A DNA stretch of 64,000 bases from Glutamicibacter ardleyensis (lineage in GTDB: Bacteria > Actinomycetota > Actinomycetes > Actinomycetales > Micrococcaceae): positions 62,001-126,000 of the forward strand of contig NZ_BMKX01000011.1 of the NCBI RefSeq assembly GCF_014644555.1. Direction: 5' to 3'. Below the pieces are notes generated by a model. It had not been told where the DNA came from. It searched no databases and saw nothing but the letters and a program-made list of their open reading frames with translations. Below, piece by piece: positions 25,688 to 33,885 of the stretch. Numbering within the stretch: the stretch's first letter is position 1; every line of letters starts with the position of its first letter. The position numbers and the translations under genes are program-made.

Positions 25688-26545
25688 ATGAAAATACTTT
25701 TGATCAGTTGTGGAGATGTCGCGACCGAGGCAGGACTACGCTTTCATGCCGCCGGACATCAAGTCACCGCGTGGCGTCGTGATAGCTCGAAGCTCCCGGC
25801 GGTCTTCACCGGATATAACGTCGACCTACTCAAAGCGGATTCTTGGCCTCAGATTGATCCAGAAACTGATCTTGTCCTCTTCACCCCGGTACCTGCCACC
25901 CGTGATGTGACCGGATATGAGCGAGGCTATCTGCATACAGCGCACCGATTAATTGATACTTTAAAAGTCTCCTGCCCACGCCTCAAACGACTCATTTATG
26001 TGTCCTCTTCGGCGGTCCTTGGCGGTTCCGAGGGGCAACTGGTCAATGAGACCGCGCCCCTTGCACCGGCCCGTCCTACCGCGCAGGTGCTCGCCGATAC
26101 CGAGACGTTGCTGGCCGCAAGTGGTTTGCCACTGACAATTCTGCGCGCTCCAGGAATTTATGGGCCGGGACGCACCAGACTGATCGATCTGGTGCGTTCA
26201 GGTTCGGCCCAGCTACCGACGCAGTCTCACTGGACTAACCGGATTCACCGCGACGATCTTGCCCAAGCCATCGTCCATGTGGCTTCGCTAGACCAAAAGG
26301 CCGAAGCACTGTATTTGGCTACCGACAGCGAACCAGCGCAACTCGCAGACGTTTATCGCTTCCTCGCCGAGGAACTTGGCTCAAAAATCCCCGAAATCTC
26401 AACCGAACCTCCAGCGTCGCGAAACGCCTCGGACCGTCGACTAAATAATGCGCGGCTTCTAGCGTCGGGTTTCATTCCACGTTTCCCAAGTTACCGCGAA
26501 GGTTACAAATCAATTCTTGCCAATGATTCGTCTCGTCATGCCTAG
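25688..26545 (+). CDS. NAD(P)-binding epimerase/dehydratase-like protein (extended SDR)
   Basis: 285 aa. The N-terminal nucleotide-binding loop ILLISCGDVATEAGLRF is the GxGxxG-like start of YeeZ/YfcH-type SDRs. RLIYVSSSAVLGG holds the Ser of the active site, APGIYGPGR is the substrate-loop motif, and NRIHRDDLAQAI the conserved late helix. The YxxxK pair of classical enzymes is absent, so catalysis is doubtful and a nucleotide-binding role is possible. GGAGG lies upstream of ATG 25688. Single gene between the GT87 gene and a kinase-like gene. Confidence 0.8.
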   Translation: MKILLISCGDVATEAGLRFHAAGHQVTAWRRDSSKLPAVFTGYNVDLLKADSWPQIDPETDLVLFTPVPATRDVTGYERGYLHTAHRLIDTLKVSCPRLKRLIYVSSSAVLGGSEGQLVNETAPLAPARPTAQVLADTETLLAASGLPLTILRAPGIYGPGRTRLIDLVRSGSAQLPTQSHWTNRIHRDDLAQAIVHVASLDQKAEALYLATDSEPAQLADVYRFLAEELGSKIPEISTEPPASRNASDRRLNNARLLASGFIPRFPSYREGYKSILANDSSRHA

Positions 26546-26612
26546 TTGAACAAGGCCTATGGAAACAATGAGCCCGCTAAACTCGAAGCCCCAGTGAAAG
26601 AAGGATCGCAGC

Positions 26613-27557
26613 GTGAATACTCTGTGGACACCGCGAATCAGCTGGGCGCAGCTTCCTGAACATGTCCGTAATGCGGTTGAAGTCATACTTGGCTCACCGG
26701 TCGTTGAAGCGCACGGCCAGCAAGGCGGGTTTTCTCCTGGCACGGCCGACAGGGTGCGTACCGCCGACGGACGTAGGGCGTTTGTTAAAGCCGTCGGTAC
26801 CTCACTAAATGCTGTCACGCCGCGGCTGCATCGAGCCGAAGCGAAGATCTCTGCCCTACTACCCGGAAGATTGCCGGTCCCGAAGTACCTAGGATCATAT
26901 GACAAACAGGGCTGGGTGGCACTGGTCCTTGAAGATATTCCGGGCTCCCATCCCAAGACACCGTGGACACGTGTCGAACTTGAACGGGTACTCGATTCGT
27001 TGCATGTACTAGGAAGCCATCCGGTACCGAGCACTTTGACTCATCTGCCCGCGTTGCACACCGAGGTGGCTGCTGAGTTCACCGGGTGGGACCGCATCGA
27101 CATCGATATGCCATCGAACTTAGATCCGTGGATTGCTGATCATCTCCCGCGACTTCAGGGCAGTGCGCGCACCGGATTATCTTGCCTCGAAGGGCAGGCT
27201 TTGGTGCACTCAGACATTCGTTCAGACAATCTTTTGCTGACCGAAGAAGGCGCCTACATCGTCGATTGGCCTTGGGCGTGTATTGGGGCTCCATGGTTTG
27301 ATGCGTTATCGGTACTCATAAATGTGCGCTTGCATGACGCCGGGTTCGATGTAGCATCCGTCCTGGGTACCCACCCAGTTTTCGTAGGGCTATCGGCAGA
27401 AAATATTGATGGGTTTCTTGCCGGGATGTCCGGATATTTCATAGATGGTGCTCGGCAGCCCGCGCCGTCTGGTCTGCCCACCCTACGCAGTTTCCAACAA
27501 GCACAGGGTGAAGCGACCATCGGTTGGCTCCGTGAACGCTGGGAACCAACTGCCTAG
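26613..27557 (+). CDS. Phosphotransferase of the aminoglycoside/choline kinase fold
   Basis: 314 aa from GTG 26613, with AAGGA 7-8 bases upstream. The APH fold is shown by the ATP-binding Lys in RRAFVKAVG, the catalytic loop VHSDIRSDNLLL (HxDxxxxN) and the metal-binding IVDWPWA (DxD/DW). Such kinases phosphorylate aminoglycosides, choline, homoserine or sugars; the substrate here is not predictable. A Gly-rich segment (QQGGFSPGTADRV) stands where family members have the substrate/phosphate loop. Confidence 0.85.
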   Translation: MNTLWTPRISWAQLPEHVRNAVEVILGSPVVEAHGQQGGFSPGTADRVRTADGRRAFVKAVGTSLNAVTPRLHRAEAKISALLPGRLPVPKYLGSYDKQGWVALVLEDIPGSHPKTPWTRVELERVLDSLHVLGSHPVPSTLTHLPALHTEVAAEFTGWDRIDIDMPSNLDPWIADHLPRLQGSARTGLSCLEGQALVHSDIRSDNLLLTEEGAYIVDWPWACIGAPWFDALSVLINVRLHDAGFDVASVLGTHPVFVGLSAENIDGFLAGMSGYFIDGARQPAPSGLPTLRSFQQAQGEATIGWLRERWEPTA

Positions 27558-27701
27558 TCTTCAATGAGTCGTAGCAATACCATTGAAGATTTTGCGCCAT
27601 CACTTGCGGTTTCGAAAGCCCCGGTTGTAAGTCCACGCTGTTCTGTACAGTTCCCGCTAGTAGGCTCCAGGAATTACCGGACCTAAAATCGCAATGCAAA
27701 A

Positions 27702-27740
27702 GGCTCGGTTTATCATCGATCAACAATGAAAAACCGAGCC
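27702..27740 (-). terminator. Terminator of the D-amino-acid dehydrogenase gene
   Basis: GGCTCGGTTT (27702-27711) pairs with AAACCGAGCC (27731-27740). On the minus strand the stem is followed by TTTTGC, 27 bp after the stop of the gene at 27767. The stretch from 27558 to 27701 is otherwise empty. Confidence 0.75.
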
Positions 27741-27766
27741 CTCAGCGATCAGATGTTTGCGCGGGG

Positions 27767-29044
27767 TTAGAAACCCTTACGCAAAGGGTTGAAGTGACGC
27801 GCCAAGGTGGAAACGGCCTGCCCGGTAATCTGCTCGGCGAGGATCTTGCCGGTCAATGGGCCTAGCGCAACACCCCACATGCCATGGCCACCGCCCACCG
27901 AGACGCGTGGAGAGGAGGTCTGTCCAACCAACGGCATGCCGTCGGCGGTGCATGGGCGTCCTCCCACCCACTCTTCTTTGCGGTTTTCCCAATTGATTCC
28001 TTGGTATACCGGTGCTGCAGCGGCGACAATTGCTTCGATGCGCTTTGGCTCCAGTTTGTGGTTCACGTCGCGGAACTCCATAGTTCCGGCAATGCGGAAC
28101 CGATCCCCCAATGGCGTGCAAGCAACGCGCTGGGAAGGGAAGTAAATCGGGTGCGTTGGCATGCTTTCTGGCTCAACCGTGAACGAGTAGCCGCGGCCCG
28201 CTTGGACCACCACGTTAACACCAAACTTCTTAGCCAGATCGGTCATCCATGCACCGGTAGCCATCACCACATGATCTGCGGTGATCGCCCGTCCCTCGGA
28301 GCCAATAACGGTCACCGATCCACCGTTATCGCGCACATCGGTGACGTTGAACGACCCGATGATGTCTCCACCCCGGGCCACAACGGATTCGGCCAGTGAT
28401 TCCATGAACTTTGGTGGGTTGAGGTAGCGCTGGTTTTTGATCGCTACGCCAGCTGCAACATTATTGGAGAGAGTCGGCTCGATAGCGCGTAGTTCATCAC
28501 CGCTGAGCAACTCATAGTCCACGGAACCACCGGTTTTCTGAATCATCTCGAATTCATGCAGAAGCGCATCGCGGTCCTTGAACGAGGTGAAACCGGTAAG
28601 AAAAGGATCTGCTGGCTTGGTTTTTTCTGCCACACCAGGACCAGCCGAGGTGCCTTCGGCAAGCTCGTCAAAAGCATCCAACCCGTGGGTACCAATTTCG
28701 GAGTAAATACGCATGGCTTCTTCCCACTTTTTAGGAGTGGAGTGCCAGGTGAAACCAAGAAGGAAGCGCAGAAGCTTTCCATCAGCCTTCAACGGAATAT
28801 ATAGCGGTGAGGCCGGGTCAAACATCATCTTCAAACCATTAGAGAAGATTGATGGTTCTGCGATAGGCAAGGTCAATGCCGGAGTCAGCCAGCCCGCATT
28901 TCCCCACGACGAACCCGAAGCCACGCCGCCACGGTCCACTACGGTAACTTTGACGCCGGATTCTTGCAGGTACCAAGCCGTCGACAATCCGACGAATCCG
29001 GCACCAACAATTACGACATGATCCGGTGCTGGTGTTACCGTCAT
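27767..29044 (-). CDS. dadA: FAD-dependent D-amino-acid dehydrogenase (DadA-like)
   Basis: 425 aa, typical DadA length. The Rossmann motif is VVIVGAGFVGLSTAWYL, followed by the second FAD motif GGVASGSSWGNAGWLTP, which is diagnostic for the DadA group. The C-terminal FAD loop is VGGGHGMWGVALGPLTGK. DadA oxidises D-alanine and other D-amino acids to 2-oxo acids with electrons to the respiratory chain, linking to use of peptidoglycan-derived D-amino acids. It ends 27 bp before its terminator. Short direct repeats (CATCAAAAGAG and similar) lie just before the start. Confidence 0.9.
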   Translation of the reverse strand: MTVTPAPDHVVIVGAGFVGLSTAWYLQESGVKVTVVDRGGVASGSSWGNAGWLTPALTLPIAEPSIFSNGLKMMFDPASPLYIPLKADGKLLRFLLGFTWHSTPKKWEEAMRIYSEIGTHGLDAFDELAEGTSAGPGVAEKTKPADPFLTGFTSFKDRDALLHEFEMIQKTGGSVDYELLSGDELRAIEPTLSNNVAAGVAIKNQRYLNPPKFMESLAESVVARGGDIIGSFNVTDVRDNGGSVTVIGSEGRAITADHVVMATGAWMTDLAKKFGVNVVVQAGRGYSFTVEPESMPTHPIYFPSQRVACTPLGDRFRIAGTMEFRDVNHKLEPKRIEAIVAAAAPVYQGINWENRKEEWVGGRPCTADGMPLVGQTSSPRVSVGGGHGMWGVALGPLTGKILAEQITGQAVSTLARHFNPLRKGF

Positions 29045-29199
29045 GGGCTACTCTCCTCAAAAGACTTTTTTAGCTCATCAAAAGAGCCTTATGTCTTCAC
29101 TGTCGCGCGAACTGCAGGGAAAATCAACGAGCACTGAGGATTCAACGGTGACGGCAACCACATATCTGTGTGACTTGTATTTTTAACTGCGATTCGCAC

Positions 29200-29214
29200 T
29201 TTCTACCGTAGAAA
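29200..29214. promoter_or_regulatory. Short perfect palindrome in the dadA divergent region
   Basis: TTTCTAC-C-GTAGAAA, 7-bp arms around one base, in the 310-bp gap between the divergent dadA (start 29044) and the 398-aa gene (start 29355). It may be an operator. Nothing else stands out in the gap. Confidence 0.35.
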
Positions 29215-29354
29215 ATACGGGTCTTTGAAAGTATCCCCTTGCTATCCCCGGCTCGCGATTACGCTGGCTCCCACTGAACAACGTCGATTTGAGCGTCCTG
29301 CGTAGACTGGAAGTGACGACCTTTTCCCGTTTAGCGAAGGAACAACAACAGATC

Positions 29355-30551
29355 ATGGCATCACGCAAGCCCGCCAAGAAAAAGGCCTCCTCGGGCCATC
29401 CAGCACGCCAAGCTGGGGCTAGTAGCGCACCGTTTGAATCTGAAGTTCGACAGGCCTTACAGCCGTTCAAATCTCAGCTATTCCGCCATTTTCAAGCTGA
29501 TGACCAACCGTCAAGCGAAACACGCGCCGGCTTGGAAGGTCTCACCACCTTGTTGGTCGCTCATGCACAACTACGCAAGAGCGTAGATGTCACCACATTG
29601 GACCCCACCATTCTTGGCGAACAGCTGGGGCACCTAGCTTCCATAGGCAAAGAAGTCTCCGAGGCTAGCGCCGCCATCCTCAAGCACTACCTAACTTTCT
29701 TGGGCACCACCGCGAATTTTGGCGGCAGCGTTGAGGAATTCAAGGAAGTTTTTGAGTTTCTCTCTCGCATGGCCGGCGATTCGCCCATCGTTGTTCCATT
29801 CATGGACGACGAGGAAGCCAACTCGGTCTTAGAATCCATGCCATTCGTTTATGCTGCACGTGAACTGATTGAATGGGTCGGCGAAGGCAAGCCGAGTGAT
29901 CCAACAGGAATGATCAGTGGGCAAACGCTCCAAGAAGCAGCAGAAGCTCTGGGCCTCATGGTCACCGTTGATGAATCCAGTACACCAGAAGCGAATCCGT
30001 GGGAGCCCGAAGACGGAACCGTGGTAGCGGACTTGGCATCAATTCCCCGCTTGGCCGCTTACTGGGATGCCTTTATCGGCACTGCCATGCTTCGCTACAG
30101 CTCACCGCAGGCTGTTCCGACCGATTCACTTCGCGAGGCTCTCCTTGCATCCAGCGGAGCTGGCGCTCGTCTGATCAAGGAACTGCTCGCCGAGATCATC
30201 TACTCGCATGTGCTGATCAATACCTTGCAGACCCCCGGACAGGCCCAGGTTGCGGAGATGGTCGCCGGACTTCTCACCCACGCTGCCTCTTCGAAGCCGC
30301 CGCGGACCGAATTTGCATTGCACATCCCCTCCGAAGACGACCTGCCGGTTGAGCAACACCACCTCATCTCGAGCCTTGAGGTCGCGGTCCCACAGGTTGA
30401 AATTATCCTGCGCACCTTTGAACGCGAAGGCCTACTGACTCTGGCAGAGGAAATCACCGTACCGGTGATCCTGCGGGCTGCACTTGAGCGCGCGCTTTCT
30501 AAGGTGTCGGACCACGTTCTTGAAAATGACCCGTCGGGAGCTGGCGAGTAA
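29355..30551 (+). CDS. Protein of unknown function (398 aa)
   Basis: ATG 29355 begins a basic tail (MASRKPAKKKASSGHPARQ), then an all-helical acidic protein. There are no membrane segments, signal peptide, nucleotide motif or metal site. Helix-rich stretches with regular leucines (about 60-130 and 320-395) suggest helical repeats. The basic tail could contact nucleic acid. The gene stands alone, divergent from dadA and followed by a strong hairpin. Actinobacterial genomes carry similar unannotated single genes; I do not recognise the family. Confidence 0.7.
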   Translation: MASRKPAKKKASSGHPARQAGASSAPFESEVRQALQPFKSQLFRHFQADDQPSSETRAGLEGLTTLLVAHAQLRKSVDVTTLDPTILGEQLGHLASIGKEVSEASAAILKHYLTFLGTTANFGGSVEEFKEVFEFLSRMAGDSPIVVPFMDDEEANSVLESMPFVYAARELIEWVGEGKPSDPTGMISGQTLQEAAEALGLMVTVDESSTPEANPWEPEDGTVVADLASIPRLAAYWDAFIGTAMLRYSSPQAVPTDSLREALLASSGAGARLIKELLAEIIYSHVLINTLQTPGQAQVAEMVAGLLTHAASSKPPRTEFALHIPSEDDLPVEQHHLISSLEVAVPQVEIILRTFEREGLLTLAEEITVPVILRAALERALSKVSDHVLENDPSGAGE

Positions 30552-30581
30552 CCCTCGCGCAAAAGGCCAAAAGGGGGTCCT

Positions 30582-30605
30582 GGGCAGCAATTAAATTTGC
30601 TGCCC
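30582..30605. terminator. Bidirectional terminator between convergent genes
   Basis: GGGCAGCAA (30582-30590) and TTGCTGCCC (30597-30605) with a 6-base loop, extended by the G-rich left and C-rich right sides. On the minus strand the extended stem is followed by TTTT. It separates the 398-aa gene from the convergent nitroreductase gene. Confidence 0.7.
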
Positions 30606-30634
30606 GGGCCCCCCCCTTTATGCTTTTACAGTGC

Positions 30635-31255
30635 TTAGATGCTGCGAGTAGCGAACTGTGCGTCGTGGCGCGGAAGCCGGCCAAACCATGCGTCAGCACC
30701 TGGCTTACCAACGTTAACTATTAGGAACGACTTGTTGCGGCCATCGGCGTTCACCACGGCGTCAACCGCAGCTGCATCAAAGCCGGCCATTGGGCCAGCG
30801 GCTAAACCAACGGCGCGTACTGCCATGATGAAGTATCCGGCCTGCAACCATGCGTTGTTATTTCCGATAGCGGTGCGCGCACCCTGATCTTCAAACATTG
30901 CTTTGCGTTCTGGAGCATGTGGGAAGAATGATGGGAATTCTTCGTGCCACTCGGTATCGAACGAAAGAATGGCCAGGGCCGGTGCGGTCAGCGCTTTCTG
31001 TGCGTTAGTGCCGGCCATAGTCTCTGAAACCTTTTGACGAGCCTCAGCGCTTTTCACCCAAGTGATGCGCAGTGGCTGGTTATTCATGAGAGTTGGACCC
31101 ATTTTCATGGTGTCGTAGATTGCATCAAGAACTTCATCTGAGACCGGCTCATCGCTAAAGGCGTTTGCGCTACGGGCTTCGAAGAACAGCTGATCCGCCG
31201 CGTCCGAGTTAATGCTTAGCATTTCGTATGGCTGGGTTTCAGTCTGAACCGACAT
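30635..31255 (-). CDS. Nitroreductase-family protein, RutE/malonic-semialdehyde-reductase type
   Basis: 206 aa from ATG 31255. FMN-binding nitroreductase features: RSANAFSDEPVSDEVLDAIYDTMKMGPTLMNNQP (N-terminal FMN contact), a central NNNAWLQAGYFIMAVRAVGLAAGPMAGFD motif, and FLIVNVGKPG near the end. The GPMAGFD and KPGADAWFGRLPR segments match the RutE/YdfG-like group, which reduces malonic semialdehyde to 3-hydroxypropionate in uracil breakdown. No other rut genes are nearby, so the true substrate is uncertain. Confidence 0.85.
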   Translation of the reverse strand: MSVQTETQPYEMLSINSDAADQLFFEARSANAFSDEPVSDEVLDAIYDTMKMGPTLMNNQPLRITWVKSAEARQKVSETMAGTNAQKALTAPALAILSFDTEWHEEFPSFFPHAPERKAMFEDQGARTAIGNNNAWLQAGYFIMAVRAVGLAAGPMAGFDAAAVDAVVNADGRNKSFLIVNVGKPGADAWFGRLPRHDAQFATRSI

Positions 31256-31599
31256 GTGATGCTCACTCTCGAAAGTTGATTGTATCCAAGAGGTATAACG
31301 GAAAACTCGGCCTAGGACATTCCGCATCAGCCATGTGAGCTGTAACACAACAGGTATCGGTGGGGTTATAAAAGGTACGTCGCGCCACTAACAAACTCAG
31401 GCGTGCGATGGGGGCACAACGCCGAAGAAAGATCAGTTCGTCCATGACGCAACGTACCTTTTAATCACTGCGGAACTCTTGATGATGCCACTCGCAAAAC
31501 ATCACCAATTTCCCTGCGGTGATCGGTCTTCACCGATACATCTATAACTTATCGCGATTCCAAGAAAAGCGAAATCATACTTAAGTAGGAGGGTAGGGC
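31256..31599. other. Gap between the nitroreductase and the histidine kinase gene
   Basis: A 344-bp region with moderate A+T. It must hold the nitroreductase promoter and the end of the kinase transcript. I find no clear hairpin with a T-run, no RNA and no credible ORF. Confidence 0.4.
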
Positions 31600-32784
31600 C
31601 TAGAACGGGATACTGGCAGTGAGTACCCACTGTCCATCTACAACCTCCGCATTGAACCGTCCGCCGAAGGCATTCATCCGGTCTCGCATACCAATAAGGC
31701 CAATTCCACCGACCGGCTGGTCACCCTTTATAGGTTTCGACTTCGGTATCTGATTAGTCATTTCAAGGATCGCGTTGGACCCAGAGATCTCTAAACGCAG
31801 ATCACAGGAACCCTCGCGCTTGCCGTGTTTAATAATATTCGTCGTCGCTTCCTGCATCACTCGATACAACGCAGTCTGTGCAGAACGCGGAAGTTCAGAG
31901 ATTTTTTCGTCGGTGTGAGAGGTCACAGAAAAACCGGAATCTTTTAGCCGTTGCGAAAAGATCTGCAGGCCTTGAACTGCATAAACAGTGGTTGCCGCGG
32001 GCTTATCGGCGCTGCCGCCCGACGAATCACTCATTGTCCCGTCGGTTCGCAATACATTGAGCATCAGTCTTAAGTCGTGGAGCGTCTCGGTACTGAGCTT
32101 TGCAATAATGTCGATTGCGTCCATGGCCGCCTGGCCACTGTTAGCAAATTTTGCAGCTTTAGACTGCATAGCCACCACGGTGATGTCATGGGCGACAATA
32201 TCGTGCAAGTCCCGAGCGATGTTTTTACGTTCGAGTTCAATCGCGACTCGGTTTTGCTCGCGGCTCTCTTCCATCAGCTGAACCGCATTGAGATTGCGTT
32301 CGCGGAGGTTGAAAATAATTCGCGCGAGAACAAATGAGAGAACAGACAACGGTACAAGTGCCACCAGAAGGATCGCGTCATCACCGGCGCGAACTCCATA
32401 TTGACCCATCCAAACGAGCACCAGCACCAGAAACCAATTGCGGATGATTCGAGAATCGACGGTGGCGGCAAAAACACTAAAAATAATCAGCGAAAAAACT
32501 AGCCACAAGAAAAGGCCGCCATCCCAAAAACCGAAATACAGGATCGCGAGAAACGCTCCAAGTGAGGTAGACGCCCACCTGAGCCCAATTGCTAATGACA
32601 CCGACAACAGCAGTCCAACTACCGCACCGCGAATCGACCGTTCCGGAGTATTTTCGATTCCGCTGGTAAGTAGTGTTAGGAATTCAGTGGCGGTAATGCC
32701 GATTAGAACCGTCAAACCCGGCAAAACGATTATGCCTTGGCCCGCAAAACATTTGGTCAGGGCAGCCTTGACTCGTGAATTCAT
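31600..32784 (-). CDS. NarL-type sensor histidine kinase
   Basis: 394 aa. Residues about 15-160 contain some six hydrophobic segments with only short loops, so the signal is probably sensed in or at the membrane. A helix (ERNLNAVQLMEESREQN) leads to the HisKA_3 motif ERKNIARDLHDIVAHDI with the phospho-accepting His at about 194. The C-terminal HATPase_c domain has the N box (MQEATTNIIKHGK) and G boxes (GGIGLIGMRDRMNAFGG). The gene is 43 bp downstream of a secreted-peptide gene on the same strand and divergent from its response regulator at 33097. Confidence 0.92.
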   Translation of the reverse strand: MNSRVKAALTKCFAGQGIIVLPGLTVLIGITATEFLTLLTSGIENTPERSIRGAVVGLLLSVSLAIGLRWASTSLGAFLAILYFGFWDGGLFLWLVFSLIIFSVFAATVDSRIIRNWFLVLVLVWMGQYGVRAGDDAILLVALVPLSVLSFVLARIIFNLRERNLNAVQLMEESREQNRVAIELERKNIARDLHDIVAHDITVVAMQSKAAKFANSGQAAMDAIDIIAKLSTETLHDLRLMLNVLRTDGTMSDSSGGSADKPAATTVYAVQGLQIFSQRLKDSGFSVTSHTDEKISELPRSAQTALYRVMQEATTNIIKHGKREGSCDLRLEISGSNAILEMTNQIPKSKPIKGDQPVGGIGLIGMRDRMNAFGGRFNAEVVDGQWVLTASIPF

Positions 32785-32827
32785 ACGCCGAATACTTCAC
32801 CGGAGGGGTGGTGAAGTCAAATAGGTG

Positions 32828-33013
32828 CTAGTTACACGCCACGTTATAGTTCCGGCAGAGCCAGGTTGAAAAGTCATTTCCCCATCCTGCCGGAGTCGCA
32901 ACAGCCAGTCCCGAATAGGTAGACTCGGCCACCGGTGCCGCGGTTGCAGGTGCAGCTACAGCCAAAGGCGCCGCTACAAGTGCGGCCACTGCCAAAATCT
33001 TTAAAGCTTTCAT
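32828..33013 (-). CDS. 61-aa secreted peptide precursor, first gene of the kinase operon
   Basis: ATG 33013 opens a clear Sec signal peptide (MKALKILAVAALVAAPLAVA, then APATAA, an AxA cleavage site), leaving about 35 residues. The mature part is uncharged to slightly acidic, ends in GWGNDFSTWLCRNYNVACN, and has two cysteines six residues apart that could form a disulfide loop. The gene lies directly before the histidine kinase (43 bp) and divergent from the response regulator, so it could be the signal for that kinase, a small bacteriocin, or an accessory sensor subunit. A longer frame upstream lacks support. I recognise no family. Confidence 0.7.
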   Translation of the reverse strand: MKALKILAVAALVAAPLAVAAPATAAPVAESTYSGLAVATPAGWGNDFSTWLCRNYNVACN

Positions 33014-33096
33014 TTCAAACCCCAAAACTATTGAACTTATATACTTCGATTTAAGGCAGGTTGACTCCTGAGCTGCCTCCCATTCAAAGGAAACCA

Positions 33097-33771
33097 ATGG
33101 AACAGATTAAGGTCCTCATCGTTGATGATGAGCCTCTTATTCGGCACGCGCTTAGCACGATCCTAGCAACGGATCAGGGAATTGTAACTGTTAATTCGGT
33201 ACAAAATGGGCAAGAAGCGGTGACCTACTGTGAAGCACACGAAGTAGATGTCGTACTCATGGATTTACAAATGCCAATAATGGATGGCATTGAAGCTACA
33301 AAGAACATTAAATCTTTAGAGGACAGCCCAGAAATCCTTGCAATTACCGCATTTTCCTCGGACGACTACCTAGTCCCGGTCCTTGTTGCGGGCGCCAGCG
33401 GTTACCTCGTTAAAGACACTGAACCAGGCGAAATTATTAAGGCGGTTTATTCCGTTCACAATGGCTCAGCGGCCATCTCACCGTCGGTTTCGGCTGATTT
33501 AATCACCGCGGTTAGAAACGTTCAACGAACGCCCCAAGATACGGCGGACCTTATCGATGATCTGGGTCTAACTAATCGTGAAATGCAAATCCTTGGACTT
33601 CTCTCCGAGGGGTTCAATAACACGGAGACAAGCCGGCGCTTGAATATCTCCGAGGCTACGGTAAAAACCCATATGGCGAAGATCTTTATGAAATTAGAAG
33701 TACGCGACCGAGTCCAGGCACTCATTGCAGCAACACGGCTGGGGCTCATCGAGATCCCTCGTGACGCTTAA
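33097..33771 (+). CDS. NarL/LuxR-type response regulator
   Basis: 224 aa from ATG 33097, with AAAGGA 6-7 bases upstream. Receiver domain: DDE triad VLIVDDEPLI, phospho-acceptor Asp 56 in VVLMDLQMP, Thr in LAITAFSS and Lys in LVKDTEPGE. The C-terminal LuxR helix-turn-helix is LTNREMQILGLLSEGFNN, then TSRRLNISEATVKTHMAKIF. It is the partner of the kinase at 31600-32784; the 83-bp divergent region 33014-33096 is the likely shared control point for peptide, kinase and regulator. Confidence 0.93.
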   Translation: MEQIKVLIVDDEPLIRHALSTILATDQGIVTVNSVQNGQEAVTYCEAHEVDVVLMDLQMPIMDGIEATKNIKSLEDSPEILAITAFSSDDYLVPVLVAGASGYLVKDTEPGEIIKAVYSVHNGSAAISPSVSADLITAVRNVQRTPQDTADLIDDLGLTNREMQILGLLSEGFNNTETSRRLNISEATVKTHMAKIFMKLEVRDRVQALIAATRLGLIEIPRDA

Positions 33772-33844
33772 AAGCTGTGAACTACCACTCTTCTAGTTGC
33801 CTAACTCCACTTTGCGGGAATAGATTCTGTCGTATTACGTTGAA

Positions 33845-33865
33845 CATGAGCATAGACCACTCAAG
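33845..33865 (+). promoter_or_regulatory. HAIR-like element (HspR operator) before the Clp ATPase gene
   Basis: CATGAGC-N7-ACTCAAG; the right arm is identical to the HAIR consensus CTTGAGT-N7-ACTCAAG and the left arm matches 5 of 7. It lies 20 bp upstream of the start codon. HspR represses dnaK, clpB and clpC-type operons in actinobacteria until heat shock. Confidence 0.65.
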
Positions 33866-33885
33866 TTTCTACTAGGAGGCTCATC

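Noticed and set aside
31263-31445. Minus-strand frame in the gap before the nitroreductase
   Set aside because: Short, lacks a ribosome site and shows no conserved pattern.
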